Shown: piece after piece, positions 36,468 through 45,043 of the stretch
Position numbering within the stretch: position 1 is the first letter of the stretch
Layout of the letters: the number at the start of each line of letters is the position of its first letter
From: Chloroflexi bacterium UBA5189
GTDB lineage: Bacteria; Chloroflexota; Limnocylindria; Limnocylindrales; CSP1-4
DNA length: 64,000 nucleotides
Assembly: GCA_002413045.1 (NCBI GenBank)
Contig: DHWF01000031.1
Span: 139,190-203,189, forward strand
Direction: 5' to 3'
Made by a program: the position numbers and the translations under genes
Notes under the pieces: generated by a model
What the model saw: the letters and a program-made list of their open reading frames with translations, nothing else
Databases searched by the model: none
Told to the model about the DNA's origin: nothing

Positions 36468-37074
36468 AGCTGTCGTACGGCGCCCGGTTGATGGCCTCGA
36501 GCTTGCCGCTCGCCACCATCCTGGCCACGGTACACGTCGGCTTGCGCGCCGCCTGGTCGACGAAGAGGGCGCCGAACTCGCGCTTGAAGTCGAGCCGCGG
36601 GTAAGCGGCGAGGACCGGCGGCACGACCGCCCTGCGCACATCGGCGTAGCGATAGCCGGTGACATCGGTGCCGGTGGAGTCCCAGAGGAGCACCACCTCC
36701 CCCGCCGTCTCCGGCGGAAGCTCGTCGGCCATGTGCAGCGCGATGACGTCGTAGATCGCTCGCGCCCGTGCTGGCGACTGGCCGGCTCCGACGGAGAATG
36801 CCTCCGCCGCGATCGCGCCGTCGATCTCGAAACAGCCGCCGATGTCGTATTCGGACACGAGCCCGATGTCGTGGAGAATCGCGCTCACGTACAGGATCTC
36901 CGCGTCGAACCGAAGATCGTCATGCAGCGCGAGCTCGACCGCCCACGCGTAGGCCCGCACCGAATGGTTGACCAGGAACGGCGGCGCGACGGTCACGATC
37001 AGCTCGCGCGCCTGCCTCGCAAACTCCGAATCGGGCACCGGCATGCCAAGGGCTCGGAGTGCCGGTTCATCCAC
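36466..37074 (-). CDS. HD-domain phosphohydrolase-like protein
   Basis: 202 aa. HD-domain metal ligands: NHSVRAYAW (first His), VSAILHDIGL (HD pair) and YDVIALHMADELPP, with GGCFEIDGAIAAEAF between them. This pattern is that of the HD family related to cyanamide hydratase and small metal-dependent phosphohydrolases. The C-terminal part (ADVRRAVVPPVLAAYPRLDF and on) is less conserved. TAGGGT lies 10 nt before the ATG. There is no signal peptide. The substrate is unknown. Confidence 0.82.
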   Translation of the reverse strand: MDEPALRALGMPVPDSEFARQARELIVTVAPPFLVNHSVRAYAWAVELALHDDLRFDAEILYVSAILHDIGLVSEYDIGGCFEIDGAIAAEAFSVGAGQSPARARAIYDVIALHMADELPPETAGEVVLLWDSTGTDVTGYRYADVRRAVVPPVLAAYPRLDFKREFGALFVDQAARKPTCTVARMVASGKLEAINRAPYDS

Positions 37075-37128
37075 GTCGGGACCCTAGCAGGCTCGCGCCG
37101 CCTCGTACCATCGCCGCGGAGGTGACCG

Positions 37129-37455
37129 ATGGAGACGATCGCCGTCGTGCTCAGCGTCAAACCGGACCAGGTCGAGGCCTTCGAGGCGGGCTTCCGCGAG
37201 CACGAGCTGCCGCTCTGGCAGGACTACGAGGCGGAAGGCGTGATGACGCGCGCCTCGCTCACGAAGATGGACATCTCGTCGGTGCCGCGCGGCGACGCGG
37301 TCCAGTACCTCATCGTCGTCGACTTCGCGACCGGCGAAGGCCATCACCGGCACGACAACGATCCGCGCTTCAACGCCTGGAACCTGATCGCCGACGCTTA
37401 CCAGGTCCGCGATGGCATGGCCTTCGGCGGCGAGACCATCCTCAAGGTCGGCTGA
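37129..37455 (+). CDS. Small dimeric alpha/beta-barrel-like protein
   Basis: 108 aa; GGAGGTG lies 5 nt before the ATG. The pattern METIAVVLSVKPDQVEAFEA, HELPLWQDYEAEGVM and AVQYLIVVDFATGEGHH gives the beta-alpha-beta order of ferredoxin-like dimeric barrel (ABM-type) proteins, with a C-terminal DNDPRFNAWN segment. Members include monooxygenase-like and EthD-like proteins, but no catalytic residues can be assigned. It lies 44 bp before the DUF6941-like gene and may be cotranscribed with it. Confidence 0.68.
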   Translation: METIAVVLSVKPDQVEAFEAGFREHELPLWQDYEAEGVMTRASLTKMDISSVPRGDAVQYLIVVDFATGEGHHRHDNDPRFNAWNLIADAYQVRDGMAFGGETILKVG

Positions 37456-37485
37456 TCCGTAATGTCCGACCGGATCCACGAGCGG

Positions 37486-37491
37486 CATACT
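37486..37491 (+). promoter_or_regulatory. -10-like hexamer before DUF6941-like gene
   Basis: CATACT, 8 nt before the ATG, with no Shine-Dalgarno site. Confidence 0.3.
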
Positions 37492-37499
37492 TGCCGGAC

Positions 37500-37910
37500 A
37501 TGAACATCCACGCCCTCATGCTCGCGGACAGCGCCCAGGCGGTCGACGGCAAGCTGTACATCCTCGGCGGCGCGTGGAACGTGCTGCGCTTCCCGGAGTT
37601 CCCGGCGCAGCTGATCGTCGGGATCGCGGTCGCGATCGACGTCGACTGGAACGAGACGAACCGGCGCCATCACCTCGACGTGCACTTCGAAGACGCCGAC
37701 GGCAACGGCATGCAGCCGACGATCGGGGCCGACTTCGAGGCCGGCCGGCCACCCGGCGCGGTTGCGGGCGCGGACCTGCGAATCGTGTTCGCGGTGAACG
37801 GGCCGCTCTCGATTCCCGGTCCCGGGTCGTACTCGGCCGTGGCATCCGTGGGCGGCGAAGTCCTCGCGCGCGCCCGCTTCCAGGCGATCCAGGTCGCCCG
37901 CCCGAGCTGA
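37500..37910 (+). CDS. DUF6941-like conserved protein
   Basis: 136 aa. The N-terminus (NIHALMLADSAQAVDGKLYI, LGGAWNVLRFPEFPAQL) and the following strands (VGIAVAIDVDWNETNRRHHL, DVHFEDADGNGMQP, SYSAVASVGGEVLARARFQA) match a small all-beta family common in Chloroflexota and Actinobacteria and annotated as DUF6941. The LADxAQxxDGKLYILGGGW pattern is its hallmark. The function is unknown; it may bind a polymer or a phage-like partner, but nothing here shows it. There is no signal peptide. Confidence 0.75.
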   Translation: MNIHALMLADSAQAVDGKLYILGGAWNVLRFPEFPAQLIVGIAVAIDVDWNETNRRHHLDVHFEDADGNGMQPTIGADFEAGRPPGAVAGADLRIVFAVNGPLSIPGPGSYSAVASVGGEVLARARFQAIQVARPS

Positions 37911-37949
37911 CCCGGACGGTCCGCTGGTGCGGACCGGAGTAGTCCGATG

Positions 37950-37980
37950 GGGTCATGTGACCCGTGACCTAATCGGGTCA
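37950..37980. promoter_or_regulatory. Four GGGTCA/TGACCC half-sites over SpoIID gene start
   Basis: GGGTCA (37950), TGACCC (37958), TGACCT (37965) and GGGTCA (37975) form two dyads in 31 bp, the last ending at the A of the start codon. CCTAAT, 6 nt before the ATG, may be the -10 of a leaderless promoter, in which case a protein bound here would block transcription. Confidence 0.45.
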
Positions 37981-40169
37981 TGGCCGCAGGCCCCGAGGAG
38001 GGCCACGCTCTCCGAGTGCCGCATCATGCCGCGCTCGATCCTGCTGCCCCCCGCACCATCCCGCGGCGTCGCCCCTCATCCGCGGCGGCGCTGAGCGCGC
38101 TCGCGGCGGCACTTCTCCTCTTCGTCTTCAGCTCCGGCGGCACCCTCGCGGCAACGACCGCCAGCCCCAAGTGCGACGCGGTCAACCTTCGAACCGGACC
38201 CTCCACGACCTACACGAAGAAGACCAGCGTCAACACCGGCGCGGTCCTCACCGTGGCCGCAGCGGTGACCGGCGGCAGCTACGCGACGACGTGCGCCGGC
38301 GTCTCGATGTCCGGGACGAGCTGGTACCGGTTCAGCGCGATCAACGGTAAGAGCGTCGCATCGCTCTACGGCCTCACCTATCTGTACGGCGCGAGCAAGC
38401 TGTTCAGCGCGGTGACCGCGCCGACGGCGAGCCCGACCAGGGCGCCGACCGCGGCACCTACAGCCGCGCTCACGGCTCCGCCAACTGTTGCGCCCACCGC
38501 CGTGCCAACGTCGGCACCCACGGCCGCACCGACTCCGGCACCGGCAACCCTGGCGGCGACCTGCGATTCCGTGAACCTCCGCACCGGCGCCGGCACCACG
38601 TATGCAATCAAGGCCTCTGTCGTGGCAGGGACCAGGGTCGCGTCGGTCGCGACGATCAGCGGCGGCGCGTGGAGCACGTCGTGCGCGGGCAAGGCCCTCT
38701 CCGGTAGCACATGGCTGAAGATCGATGCCGTCAACGGCGTGAGCACGACCACCGCCTACGGGGTCGGCTTCGTCTACGGCGCGAGTGGCCTGTTCACCGC
38801 GATCGCGACGCCGACGCCGACCCCGTCGCCGACGAGCGCACCGACGTCCACCCCGACACCGAGCCTCGATCCGGGCGCGTCACCCGATCCGAGCGCGAGC
38901 CCCGGCGCATCCGCGAGCCCTGTCCCGTCCGCGACCCCGGGTCCCACCCCTACCCCGAATCCGGTCACCCTCCCGGCGACGATCACGTTCTACGGCCGCG
39001 GCTACGGGCATGGCGTCGGGCTCTCGCAATACGGCGCGAAGGGTCGCGCGCTCGACGGCCAGACGGCCGAGACGATCCTCGCCCACTACTACAAGGGCAC
39101 CACGATCGGCGCCATGTCGAACAGCACGGTGCGCGTCCTCGTCCTCCAGTCGTTCGCCGCAACCTCGACGAACCCGGTGCAGGTCTACGGCCGCGGCGCG
39201 ACCTGGTCGATCGACGGGATCGCGAAGACCTTCCCGGTCGATGCGCGGCTGCGGTTCACCCCCACCGTCTCTGGGACGACGACGACCTGGAAGGTCCTCG
39301 TCACGGGGACGGACGGGTCGACGCTCTACAGCGGCGCCTCGGCGTCGAGCATCCGGATCCGCTCCGGCGCCGGCACGACCCTCCAGCTGTGGTCGACGCC
39401 GTCCGCCTATGACCGCTTCCGGAGCGTCCTTCGCCTGATCGGCAACACGAACGGCACCTCGCTCGTGAACGTGGTCAACGAGCTCCCAATGGAGTCGTAC
39501 CTGCGGGGCGTCGTGCCCGCCGAGATCTCGGCCTCCTGGCCGATCGAGTCGATCAAGGCCCAGGCGATCGCGGCCCGCTCCTACGCCGAGTACCGCCTCC
39601 ACCCGACGACCGGCACGTACGACGTCTACAACGACACTCGCTCGCAGGTCTACCTCGGCTACCTCGCCGAGAAGACCGCGACGAACAGCGCGATCACGGC
39701 GACGGCCGGCAAGGTCCTGCGAACGAGCACGGGCGCCAAGGTCACCGCGCTGTTCCACTCCTCCGACGGCGGCTGGACCGAGAACAACGAGAACGTGTTC
39801 ACGTCGTCGACCGGGGCCAAGACCGCCGGCGTCTACAGCTACCTGCGCGGCTCGTCCGACCGGCGCCCCGACGGCACGTCGTACGACAGCAGCTCGCCGT
39901 ATGCCACGTGGCATACGAACACCTACACGCTGGCGCAGATCCAGGCCTGGTTCGCTGCCGATTCGCGCTCGAACGTCGGCACCCTGGTTGCCCTCGACCT
40001 CCGGAACCGCGGCGTCTCCGGCCGGCTCATCAGCGTGACCCTCATTGGCGCGAACGGGACGACCAAGCAGGTCTCCGGCGCCGTGTTCGAGTCGATCTTC
40101 AACGCCCACCGGCCGTCCGGCGATCCGTCGATGCGGAGCACCCTGTTCGACCTGATCCCGATCCCCTGA
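37980..40169 (+). CDS. Secreted SpoIID/LytB-domain protein with two SH3-like domains
   Basis: 729 aa. A long N-terminus leads to a signal helix at about residues 33-58 (SALAAALLLFVFSSGGTLAA). Two bacterial SH3-like domains (CDAVNLRTGPSTTYTKKTSV and CDSVNLRTGAGTTYAIKASV) are separated by Pro/Thr/Ala-rich linkers. The SpoIID/LytB domain follows: YGRGYGHGVGLSQYGAKGRA, then LPMESYLRGVVPAEISASWP and ESIKAQAIAARSYAEYR, and LFHSSDGGWTENNENVF. SpoIID is a lytic transglycosylase on peptidoglycan, and SH3 domains bind the wall, so this is an envelope-remodelling enzyme; a sporulation role is not implied. The linkers are repetitive at DNA level. Confidence 0.92.
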   Translation: MAAGPEEGHALRVPHHAALDPAAPRTIPRRRPSSAAALSALAAALLLFVFSSGGTLAATTASPKCDAVNLRTGPSTTYTKKTSVNTGAVLTVAAAVTGGSYATTCAGVSMSGTSWYRFSAINGKSVASLYGLTYLYGASKLFSAVTAPTASPTRAPTAAPTAALTAPPTVAPTAVPTSAPTAAPTPAPATLAATCDSVNLRTGAGTTYAIKASVVAGTRVASVATISGGAWSTSCAGKALSGSTWLKIDAVNGVSTTTAYGVGFVYGASGLFTAIATPTPTPSPTSAPTSTPTPSLDPGASPDPSASPGASASPVPSATPGPTPTPNPVTLPATITFYGRGYGHGVGLSQYGAKGRALDGQTAETILAHYYKGTTIGAMSNSTVRVLVLQSFAATSTNPVQVYGRGATWSIDGIAKTFPVDARLRFTPTVSGTTTTWKVLVTGTDGSTLYSGASASSIRIRSGAGTTLQLWSTPSAYDRFRSVLRLIGNTNGTSLVNVVNELPMESYLRGVVPAEISASWPIESIKAQAIAARSYAEYRLHPTTGTYDVYNDTRSQVYLGYLAEKTATNSAITATAGKVLRTSTGAKVTALFHSSDGGWTENNENVFTSSTGAKTAGVYSYLRGSSDRRPDGTSYDSSSPYATWHTNTYTLAQIQAWFAADSRSNVGTLVALDLRNRGVSGRLISVTLIGANGTTKQVSGAVFESIFNAHRPSGDPSMRSTLFDLIPIP

Positions 40170-40304
40170 CGCCCGCTCCATAGCGGTCCCGCGATGGGAC
40201 AATGCCGGTCTAGATCCCCTGCATGACGGACCGCGAGCTGGCCACGCTTCGCGGGTGTCACGCGCTCACGCGCACAACACTCGGGCACCACGCGCATGAG
40301 CCGA

Positions 40305-40703
40305 TCAGGTCGACTTGGCGAACGGCCCATCCGCTTCGTCAAACCTTGGGTCCTCAGACATGGACCACTTCACCTTTCGCGCGATCGCAACTGCGGACAT
40401 GGTTGTGAATGCGGCAGCCATGCTCACGAGTGGGTAGAGAAGGTCGGTTGAGGTCTTGGTGATCAGGAAGTAACGCAGGTTCCAGCCGAGAACAAGGAAC
40501 GCCAGGAGCGTCACAGCCCGCAGGACCGCTTGCGATCGGCGGAACAGCAGTAGCGCACCCGCGATTCCGTAGACCACCATGAATCCGACGTTCACAGGGG
40601 TGACAAAGCGCAGCAGCGTGAGCGCAGCCAAGAGCCACAGCACGCCCGCAAGCTTGGTGCGACCCATCCAGGTGTCCACCGGCCCGCCTCCCACTGGCAG
40701 CAT
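40305..40703 (-). CDS. Small multi-helix membrane protein, unknown
   Basis: 132 aa. Four hydrophobic segments: KLAGVLWLLAALTLLRFV, NVGFMVVYGIAGALLLF, VLRAVTLLAFLVLGW and LYPLVSMAAAFTTMSAVAIA, ending in a charged tail. Base composition is visibly lower in GC than the neighbours (about 60%), as for the unknown membrane gene near 11.5 kb, which suggests a separate origin. An alternative ATG lies 12 codons in (MGRTKLAG). No homologous family is recognised and the flanking genes give no clue. Confidence 0.55.
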   Translation of the reverse strand: MLPVGGGPVDTWMGRTKLAGVLWLLAALTLLRFVTPVNVGFMVVYGIAGALLLFRRSQAVLRAVTLLAFLVLGWNLRYFLITKTSTDLLYPLVSMAAAFTTMSAVAIARKVKWSMSEDPRFDEADGPFAKST

Positions 40704-40819
40704 ATCGACAATGCCAGGGCGCTAGATAGGCGTCGATGACCGCCAAGTGATCTGCACCGTTGATAAAACGATCTGGGTCACGCCGCGGTAAGCGCCCGAG
40801 CGCGATGCCCGAACCCGGG

Positions 40820-42448
40820 TCAGGTCGGGGCGGGAGTGTCCGAGGGCGGCGGGAGCGTCGGCGTGGGTGCAGGCGTGTGGGACGGGCCGGTTGTCGGAGC
40901 CGTCGTCGGGCCGGCCGAAGGCGCGGGCGACGGCGTCGGCGTGGGCGCGGGCAGTCCGAGGAGGTTCGCGATCGCCGCTTGGATCCTGGTGATCTCCGAC
41001 TTCGTCAGCCACTCCGCGTAGGTCGGCGGCACGATCCGGAGCTGCTTGACCGACGCTGCCTGGGCCTTCCCGAACAGCTCGACCAGGCTCGGTAATGACG
41101 AGCGCGGCAGATCCGTCCAGACGAAGCCCTTGGCCGCGGAGAAGAGGTCGGGCGCGTTGAGGATCGTGTCCGGCCCGATCTGCTTGCGGACCGCGAGCAG
41201 GAGCGTCTGCTGGCGGGCCATGCGGCCGTAGTCCGAGTCCTGGTGGCGGCTGCGGGCATAGAAGAGGGCGTGGCGGCCGTCGAGATGCTGCTGCCCGGCC
41301 GGAAGGGACATCGCGATGTGGCCGTAGACCGGGTCCGGGTAGTTCGCGTCGTAGACCGCCGACGGGATGTTGATGTCGATCCCGCCCATCGCGTCGACGA
41401 CCTTGATCATCCCCCACAGGTCGACCACGAGGACGGCGTCGACCGGGCGGCCGGTGAGCTGCGAGACCGTCGCGCGAACCGCGCCGATGCCCGCGACCGC
41501 GCCCGTGCCGGGCCAGCGATCCGGATGGATGACCGTTGCCTCGACGTACAGCGCGTTGAGCAGGCCGCTGAAGCAACCGCAGGCGACGGCGTCGCGCGCC
41601 GCTCCCGGCGGGAACGGTGCATTGATCAGGTTTCGGGGCAGGCCGATCATCGCGACCTTGCCGGTGTTGACGTCGACCTCGACCAGGAGCATCACGTCCA
41701 TGCGCCGGCTCCAGCGATCGCGGCCGGCGTCGGAGCCCATGAGCAGCAGGTCGAACCGGCCATCGCTGCCCCAGGGGACCGCGCCCGGCCGAACCCACGG
41801 GACGGACACGTTCAGGCCAGGCAGGTTGCCGGTCCCGGACCCCATCGCGACGGGCGGGCCCTTCGTTGGGCCGACGGTCGGCGAGGCATCCGGAAGGATC
41901 GAAGCGTCGGGGTTGCTCGGCTCGGCGGTGGCGTCGCCGCCATCGTCACCCGGGTCGAACGACCAGCCCGGGGGCGGCGTGTCGAGCGGCGCGTCCGTCT
42001 CCTCGGGGCCGTTCGCGAAGGTGGAGTCGAGGAAGTCGCTGGTCGCCGCGATCGTGGAGCCAAGCCACAGGTGCGGGACAAGCACCAGGATGAGCATCGC
42101 CGGGCCGACCACGCCGATCGCGAGCCAGGGCCGGGACGTGCGCCGGGTCGCATCGAAGCCGGCCGCGAGCCGCCACACGGCGAGGGCGATGTTGACCACC
42201 GCGATCGCGGGCAGGACGCCTGGCGTGACCACGAAGGCGAGAATCGCGGTGAACCCGCCCGAGACGTACATCCCGAGCAGGGCCGCGATCAGCAGCGCGA
42301 TGGGGGCGAACAAGAGCAGCGCGCCCCGCCTGCGCCCGAGCAGCAGGTGGCCCGCGCCCGGCAGGAGCAGATCGAGGAGCGCGGCCGCGGTCAGGCGGCG
42401 CGGGGACGGCTTCGGGGGTCGGCTTGGCGCTGGGGTTGGGTTGCTCAC
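40820..42448 (-). CDS. LytR-CpsA-Psr (LCP) family cell-wall polymer transferase
   Basis: 542 aa, GTG start. The N-terminal part has four membrane helices within about residues 20-135 rather than the usual one, then a Pro/Asp/Ser-rich spacer. The LCP catalytic domain follows: LLLMGSDAGRDRWSRRMDVM, VAMIGLPRNLINAPFPPGAA, AVRATVSQLTGRPVDAVLVV, DLWGMIKVVDAMGGIDINIP and the phosphate-binding LDGRHALFYARSRHQDSDYG. Asp and Arg residues of the active site are present. LCP proteins attach anionic glycopolymers to peptidoglycan. The tail is a 45-residue Pro/Thr linker (PAPTPTPSPAPSAGPTTAPT) that may span the wall. Divergent from the DinB gene. Confidence 0.92.
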   Translation of the reverse strand: MSNPTPAPSRPPKPSPRRLTAAALLDLLLPGAGHLLLGRRRGALLLFAPIALLIAALLGMYVSGGFTAILAFVVTPGVLPAIAVVNIALAVWRLAAGFDATRRTSRPWLAIGVVGPAMLILVLVPHLWLGSTIAATSDFLDSTFANGPEETDAPLDTPPPGWSFDPGDDGGDATAEPSNPDASILPDASPTVGPTKGPPVAMGSGTGNLPGLNVSVPWVRPGAVPWGSDGRFDLLLMGSDAGRDRWSRRMDVMLLVEVDVNTGKVAMIGLPRNLINAPFPPGAARDAVACGCFSGLLNALYVEATVIHPDRWPGTGAVAGIGAVRATVSQLTGRPVDAVLVVDLWGMIKVVDAMGGIDINIPSAVYDANYPDPVYGHIAMSLPAGQQHLDGRHALFYARSRHQDSDYGRMARQQTLLLAVRKQIGPDTILNAPDLFSAAKGFVWTDLPRSSLPSLVELFGKAQAASVKQLRIVPPTYAEWLTKSEITRIQAAIANLLGLPAPTPTPSPAPSAGPTTAPTTGPSHTPAPTPTLPPPSDTPAPT

Positions 42449-42524
42449 CGGCGGAATGATGCCTTGCCTCCGGGGTCGTGTACCAGGTACGAAAGTGCCA
42501 GTCCGGTATGGGAGGGTACGGTGC

Positions 42525-42544
42525 GGTGTGACGCGGTGTGGTCC
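42525..42544. repeat. 10-bp tandem direct repeat in divergent region
   Basis: GCGGTGTGAC and GCGGTGTGGT follow each other one helical turn apart between the LCP and DinB genes. Related GGTG-rich words flank them. Possible binding site. Confidence 0.3.
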
Positions 42545-42618
42545 GGTGGGGTTACGCGCGCGTTTCGCGACTCCAGCGCCGTCAGCCTATGGATGCCGGT
42601 CGAGGCGCTTCGCGCAAC

Positions 42619-42624
42619 TACCAT
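42619..42624 (+). promoter_or_regulatory. -10-like hexamer before DinB gene
   Basis: TACCAT, 6 nt before the ATG of the DinB-family gene, with no Shine-Dalgarno site. Confidence 0.4.
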
Positions 42625-42630
42625 TTGCCG

Positions 42631-43149
42631 ATGTCCGAGCCGACGGTCTTCCAGCTCCTCGACTACCTGTACTGGATGCGCGACCGCGTTCTTGCGGCGG
42701 CCGCCGCCCTCGACGCCGAGACATTCCAGCACACCGCGGTCGTCGGGCATCGCGACCTGCGCCAAACCCTCGCCCACGAACTCGACGTCGAGATGAGCTG
42801 GCGCGGCAAGCTTCGGGGCCAGCCACGCGAGACCTGGGGACCCGCCGCGGAGATCAAGCCGGAGTGGTTCCCGAGCATTGCCTTGCTCGCCGACTACTGG
42901 CATGGCGACGAGGCGCAGACCCAGGCGTGGGTCGGCGGGCTGTCAGCGGCAGATCTCGCGGCGCCCGTCACGGTCAACGGCCTCGATGGCCGCTCGCTCG
43001 CGACGTACCTGATGGCCGTGGTCGCGCACGGAATCACGGAGCTGGTGTGCGCAGGCGCAATCCTGGAGCAGCTCGGCCATCCCACGGGCGACCTCGGCCT
43101 CCTCAACTTCCTCGACGAGACGGCGCCGATCGCGCCCTCGGGCGCCTGA
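42631..43149 (+). CDS. DinB-family/maleylpyruvate-isomerase-like four-helix protein
   Basis: 172 aa. Four-helix-bundle pattern of DinB/YfiT proteins: VFQLLDYLYWMRDRVLAAAA, HRDLRQTLAHELDVEMSWRG, and a third-helix metal motif near YLMAVVAHGITELVCAGAIL. The three expected metal-binding histidines are at least partly present (HRDLRQTLAHE, VVAHG). Members act as thiol-dependent metalloenzymes, often with bacillithiol or mycothiol, but many are uncharacterised. A leaderless promoter is likely. It lies 46 bp upstream of the cupin gene on the same strand, so the four genes up to glutaredoxin may be one operon. Confidence 0.82.
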   Translation: MSEPTVFQLLDYLYWMRDRVLAAAAALDAETFQHTAVVGHRDLRQTLAHELDVEMSWRGKLRGQPRETWGPAAEIKPEWFPSIALLADYWHGDEAQTQAWVGGLSAADLAAPVTVNGLDGRSLATYLMAVVAHGITELVCAGAILEQLGHPTGDLGLLNFLDETAPIAPSGA

Positions 43150-43195
43150 CGCCCGCACGGGGCACACTCAGCACCTACAGCAGACCGGAGGATCG

Positions 43196-43573
43196 ATGAG
43201 CAACCTGCAGGATCTGGCGGATCGGCCGCTCCTCGAGATCTGGGGCGACGCGGTTCGCGCCCGTCGGGTCCAGGGCGACCGGATCACGCTCGCGATCGTC
43301 GAGCTCGCCCCGAACGCGGTCGTGCCCGAGCACCGACACGCGGCCGAGCAGCTGGGCATCGTCATCCGCGGCCAGATGCACTTCACGGTCGACGGCGAGA
43401 CGCGCGACCTCGGCCCGGGCGGGACGTGGCGCATCCTCGGCGATCGACCGCACGACGTGGTCGCGGGACCCGAGGGGGCCGTCGTCATCGACGTCTTCAG
43501 CCCGATCCGCTCCGACTGGGACGAGAAGGTCGTCGTCGAGCCGTCGCCGGCGCCGAGGTGGCCAGAGGCGTGA
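43196..43573 (+). CDS. Single-domain cupin protein
   Basis: 125 aa; GGAGGATC lies before the ATG. Cupin motif 1 is VPEHRHAAEQLGIVIRGQMH (H-x-H-x4-E/Q, with metal-ligand histidines) and motif 2 is GGTWRILGDRPHDVVAGPEG (final His). The fold and metal site are clear. Small cupins bind a variety of ligands, and no specific substrate can be named. The stop overlaps the PAC2 gene start (GTGA), so they are cotranscribed. Confidence 0.88.
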   Translation: MSNLQDLADRPLLEIWGDAVRARRVQGDRITLAIVELAPNAVVPEHRHAAEQLGIVIRGQMHFTVDGETRDLGPGGTWRILGDRPHDVVAGPEGAVVIDVFSPIRSDWDEKVVVEPSPAPRWPEA

Positions 43574-44430
43574 GCCTGTACCGGCTGCGCCGCGGCCTGC
43601 CCGAGCTCGTCGCGCCGACGGTGGTTGTCGCGCTCGACGGCTGGGTCGATGCCGGGAGCGCGGCCACGAACGCCGCGGCGACGCTCGCGGAGGGCGGTCG
43701 CATCCTCGCCTCGTTCGATGCCGACGAGATCTTCGACTACCGCGCTCGGCGCCCGACGCTCCAGATCGTCCATGGGCGCCCGCGCAGCCTCGACTGGCCG
43801 GAGCTGAACCTGCGCGCGACGCGGGTCGGCGAGCGCGACCTGCTCGTTCTCACGGGCGCGGAGCCGGACTACCGCTGGCACGAGCTGTCGACGGACATCG
43901 TGGGCCTGGCGCAGAAGTTCAACGTCGCCGAGTGGATCAGCCTCGGTGCGATCCCGGCGGCCGTGCCGCACACCCGCCCCGTCCCCATCCTCGGCACCGA
44001 GTCGCGCGCCGGCCTGCTCAGGGGCGGCACGCTGCCCGGGCCGGAGGGCATCCTGCGCGTCCCCGCCGCCGCGATCTCGATCTTCGACATCGCGGTCGCG
44101 AAGGCGGGCATCCCGGCGGTCGGCTACTTCGCCCAGATCCCGCACTACGTTTCGGGGCCGTACCCGGAGGCGTCGATGGAGCTGCTGCGCGCGCTCGGGA
44201 AGCACCTCGACGTCGCGCTCGACATGGCTCGGCTGCCCGAGGAGGCCCGCCTCATGCGGATCCGGCTCGACGCCGCGGCCGCCCGCGAGGAGACGACGAA
44301 AACCTACGTCGAACGGCTCGAGACGCTGGTCGACGAGGCGCGCCTGCCGTCCGGCGACGACCTGATCAGCGAGATCGAGCGATTCCTCCGCGACGGCGGC
44401 AACCAGGGTGGCAGCGGGAGGCCGAATTGA
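43570..44430 (+). CDS. PAC2 family protein (proteasome-assembly-chaperone-like)
   Basis: 286 aa; GTG start overlapping the cupin stop. The PAC2 fold is recognised by VVVALDGWVDAGSAATNAAA, TLAEGGRILASFDADEIFDY, RARRPTLQI, ELNLRATRVGERDLLVLTG and IPHYVSGPYPEASMELLRAL. In eukaryotes PAC2 helps assemble proteasomes; the bacterial family is found in Actinobacteria and Chloroflexota with and without proteasomes, and its role is unsettled. The C-terminal helix (YVERLETLVDEARLPSGDDL) is typical. The stop overlaps the next start as TTGA. Confidence 0.9.
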   Translation: MSLYRLRRGLPELVAPTVVVALDGWVDAGSAATNAAATLAEGGRILASFDADEIFDYRARRPTLQIVHGRPRSLDWPELNLRATRVGERDLLVLTGAEPDYRWHELSTDIVGLAQKFNVAEWISLGAIPAAVPHTRPVPILGTESRAGLLRGGTLPGPEGILRVPAAAISIFDIAVAKAGIPAVGYFAQIPHYVSGPYPEASMELLRALGKHLDVALDMARLPEEARLMRIRLDAAAAREETTKTYVERLETLVDEARLPSGDDLISEIERFLRDGGNQGGSGRPN

Positions 44431-44720
44431 CCGACGAGCTTGGCGGGCCGGGGGAGGACCTGCGCGACTGGCCGGAGATCGTGATCCTGGGCCGCGACAC
44501 CTGCGAGGACACCATCCGCTCGCGTGGCCATCTGCATACCCTCGGCGTCCCATACGTCTATCGGAACGTCGAGCTCGACCCCGTCGCCGACGCCTGGAAC
44601 CGCTCGTTCAACGACGGCGAGCGCGTCACGCCGGTCATCCTCGTCGGCGACCCGGACAACCCTTCCGCCGTGCTCGTCGAGCCGTCCGACGAGGAGCTCC
44701 AAGCCGCGATCGGGGCATAG
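44427..44720 (+). CDS. Glutaredoxin-like protein
   Basis: 97 aa from a TTG whose codon overlaps the PAC2 stop (TTGA). The sequence VILGRDTCEDTIRSRGHLHT, LGVPYVYRNVELDPVAD and ERVTPVILVGDP follows the glutaredoxin fold: a single active Cys in RDTCEDT (C-x-x-T, monothiol type), the cis-Pro in V-T-P-V and a C-terminal helix (SDEELQAAIG). It would be a small cytoplasmic thiol-disulfide protein. The start is inferred from the overlap; there is no ATG in a suitable position. It is the last gene of the DinB-cupin-PAC2 group. Confidence 0.8.
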   Translation: MTDELGGPGEDLRDWPEIVILGRDTCEDTIRSRGHLHTLGVPYVYRNVELDPVADAWNRSFNDGERVTPVILVGDPDNPSAVLVEPSDEELQAAIGA

Positions 44721-45043
44721 CTGCACTCGGAACGTGACCCGGCGCCGGTGGCGTCGGCCAGGCGAGTGCCTCTTTCGCCGACTTGCCTTCTGACGGCGGT
44801 TGTTCACCACATGAACAGATTCAGGCCTACAAGGGGCATACGGCCTGTCCAGCGTCGCCAGGAGCGCGGCCGACGCGGTTCGCCACGCACGCGGCGCGCT
44901 GATCGAGCGTTCCGGTGGCCGATTGCGGAGACACCCGACGTGCTTAGGCCCTCGCTTGCCGCGAATCTGCTCATGTCGTGAACATCGCGCGCCGCAAGCG
45001 CGCGCTGGAACCCTCGCCGGAGCCATGCCCAGGCCGCGCGAGG
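44721..45043. other. Intergenic region between convergent operons
   Basis: No frame shows neighbour-like codon bias. The only structure seen is GTTCA-CCACA-TGAAC, a 5-bp inverted repeat near 44810. The GC content is lower than in the coding DNA. Confidence 0.4.

Noticed and set aside
38430..38960. Possible CRISPR or tandem-repeat array in the SpoIID gene
   Set aside because: The repetition is codon-level Thr/Pro/Ala linker sequence with no constant repeat or spacer length.
44748..45020. Short frames after the glutaredoxin gene
   Set aside because: No ribosome-binding site, mixed third-position bases and no recognisable residues.
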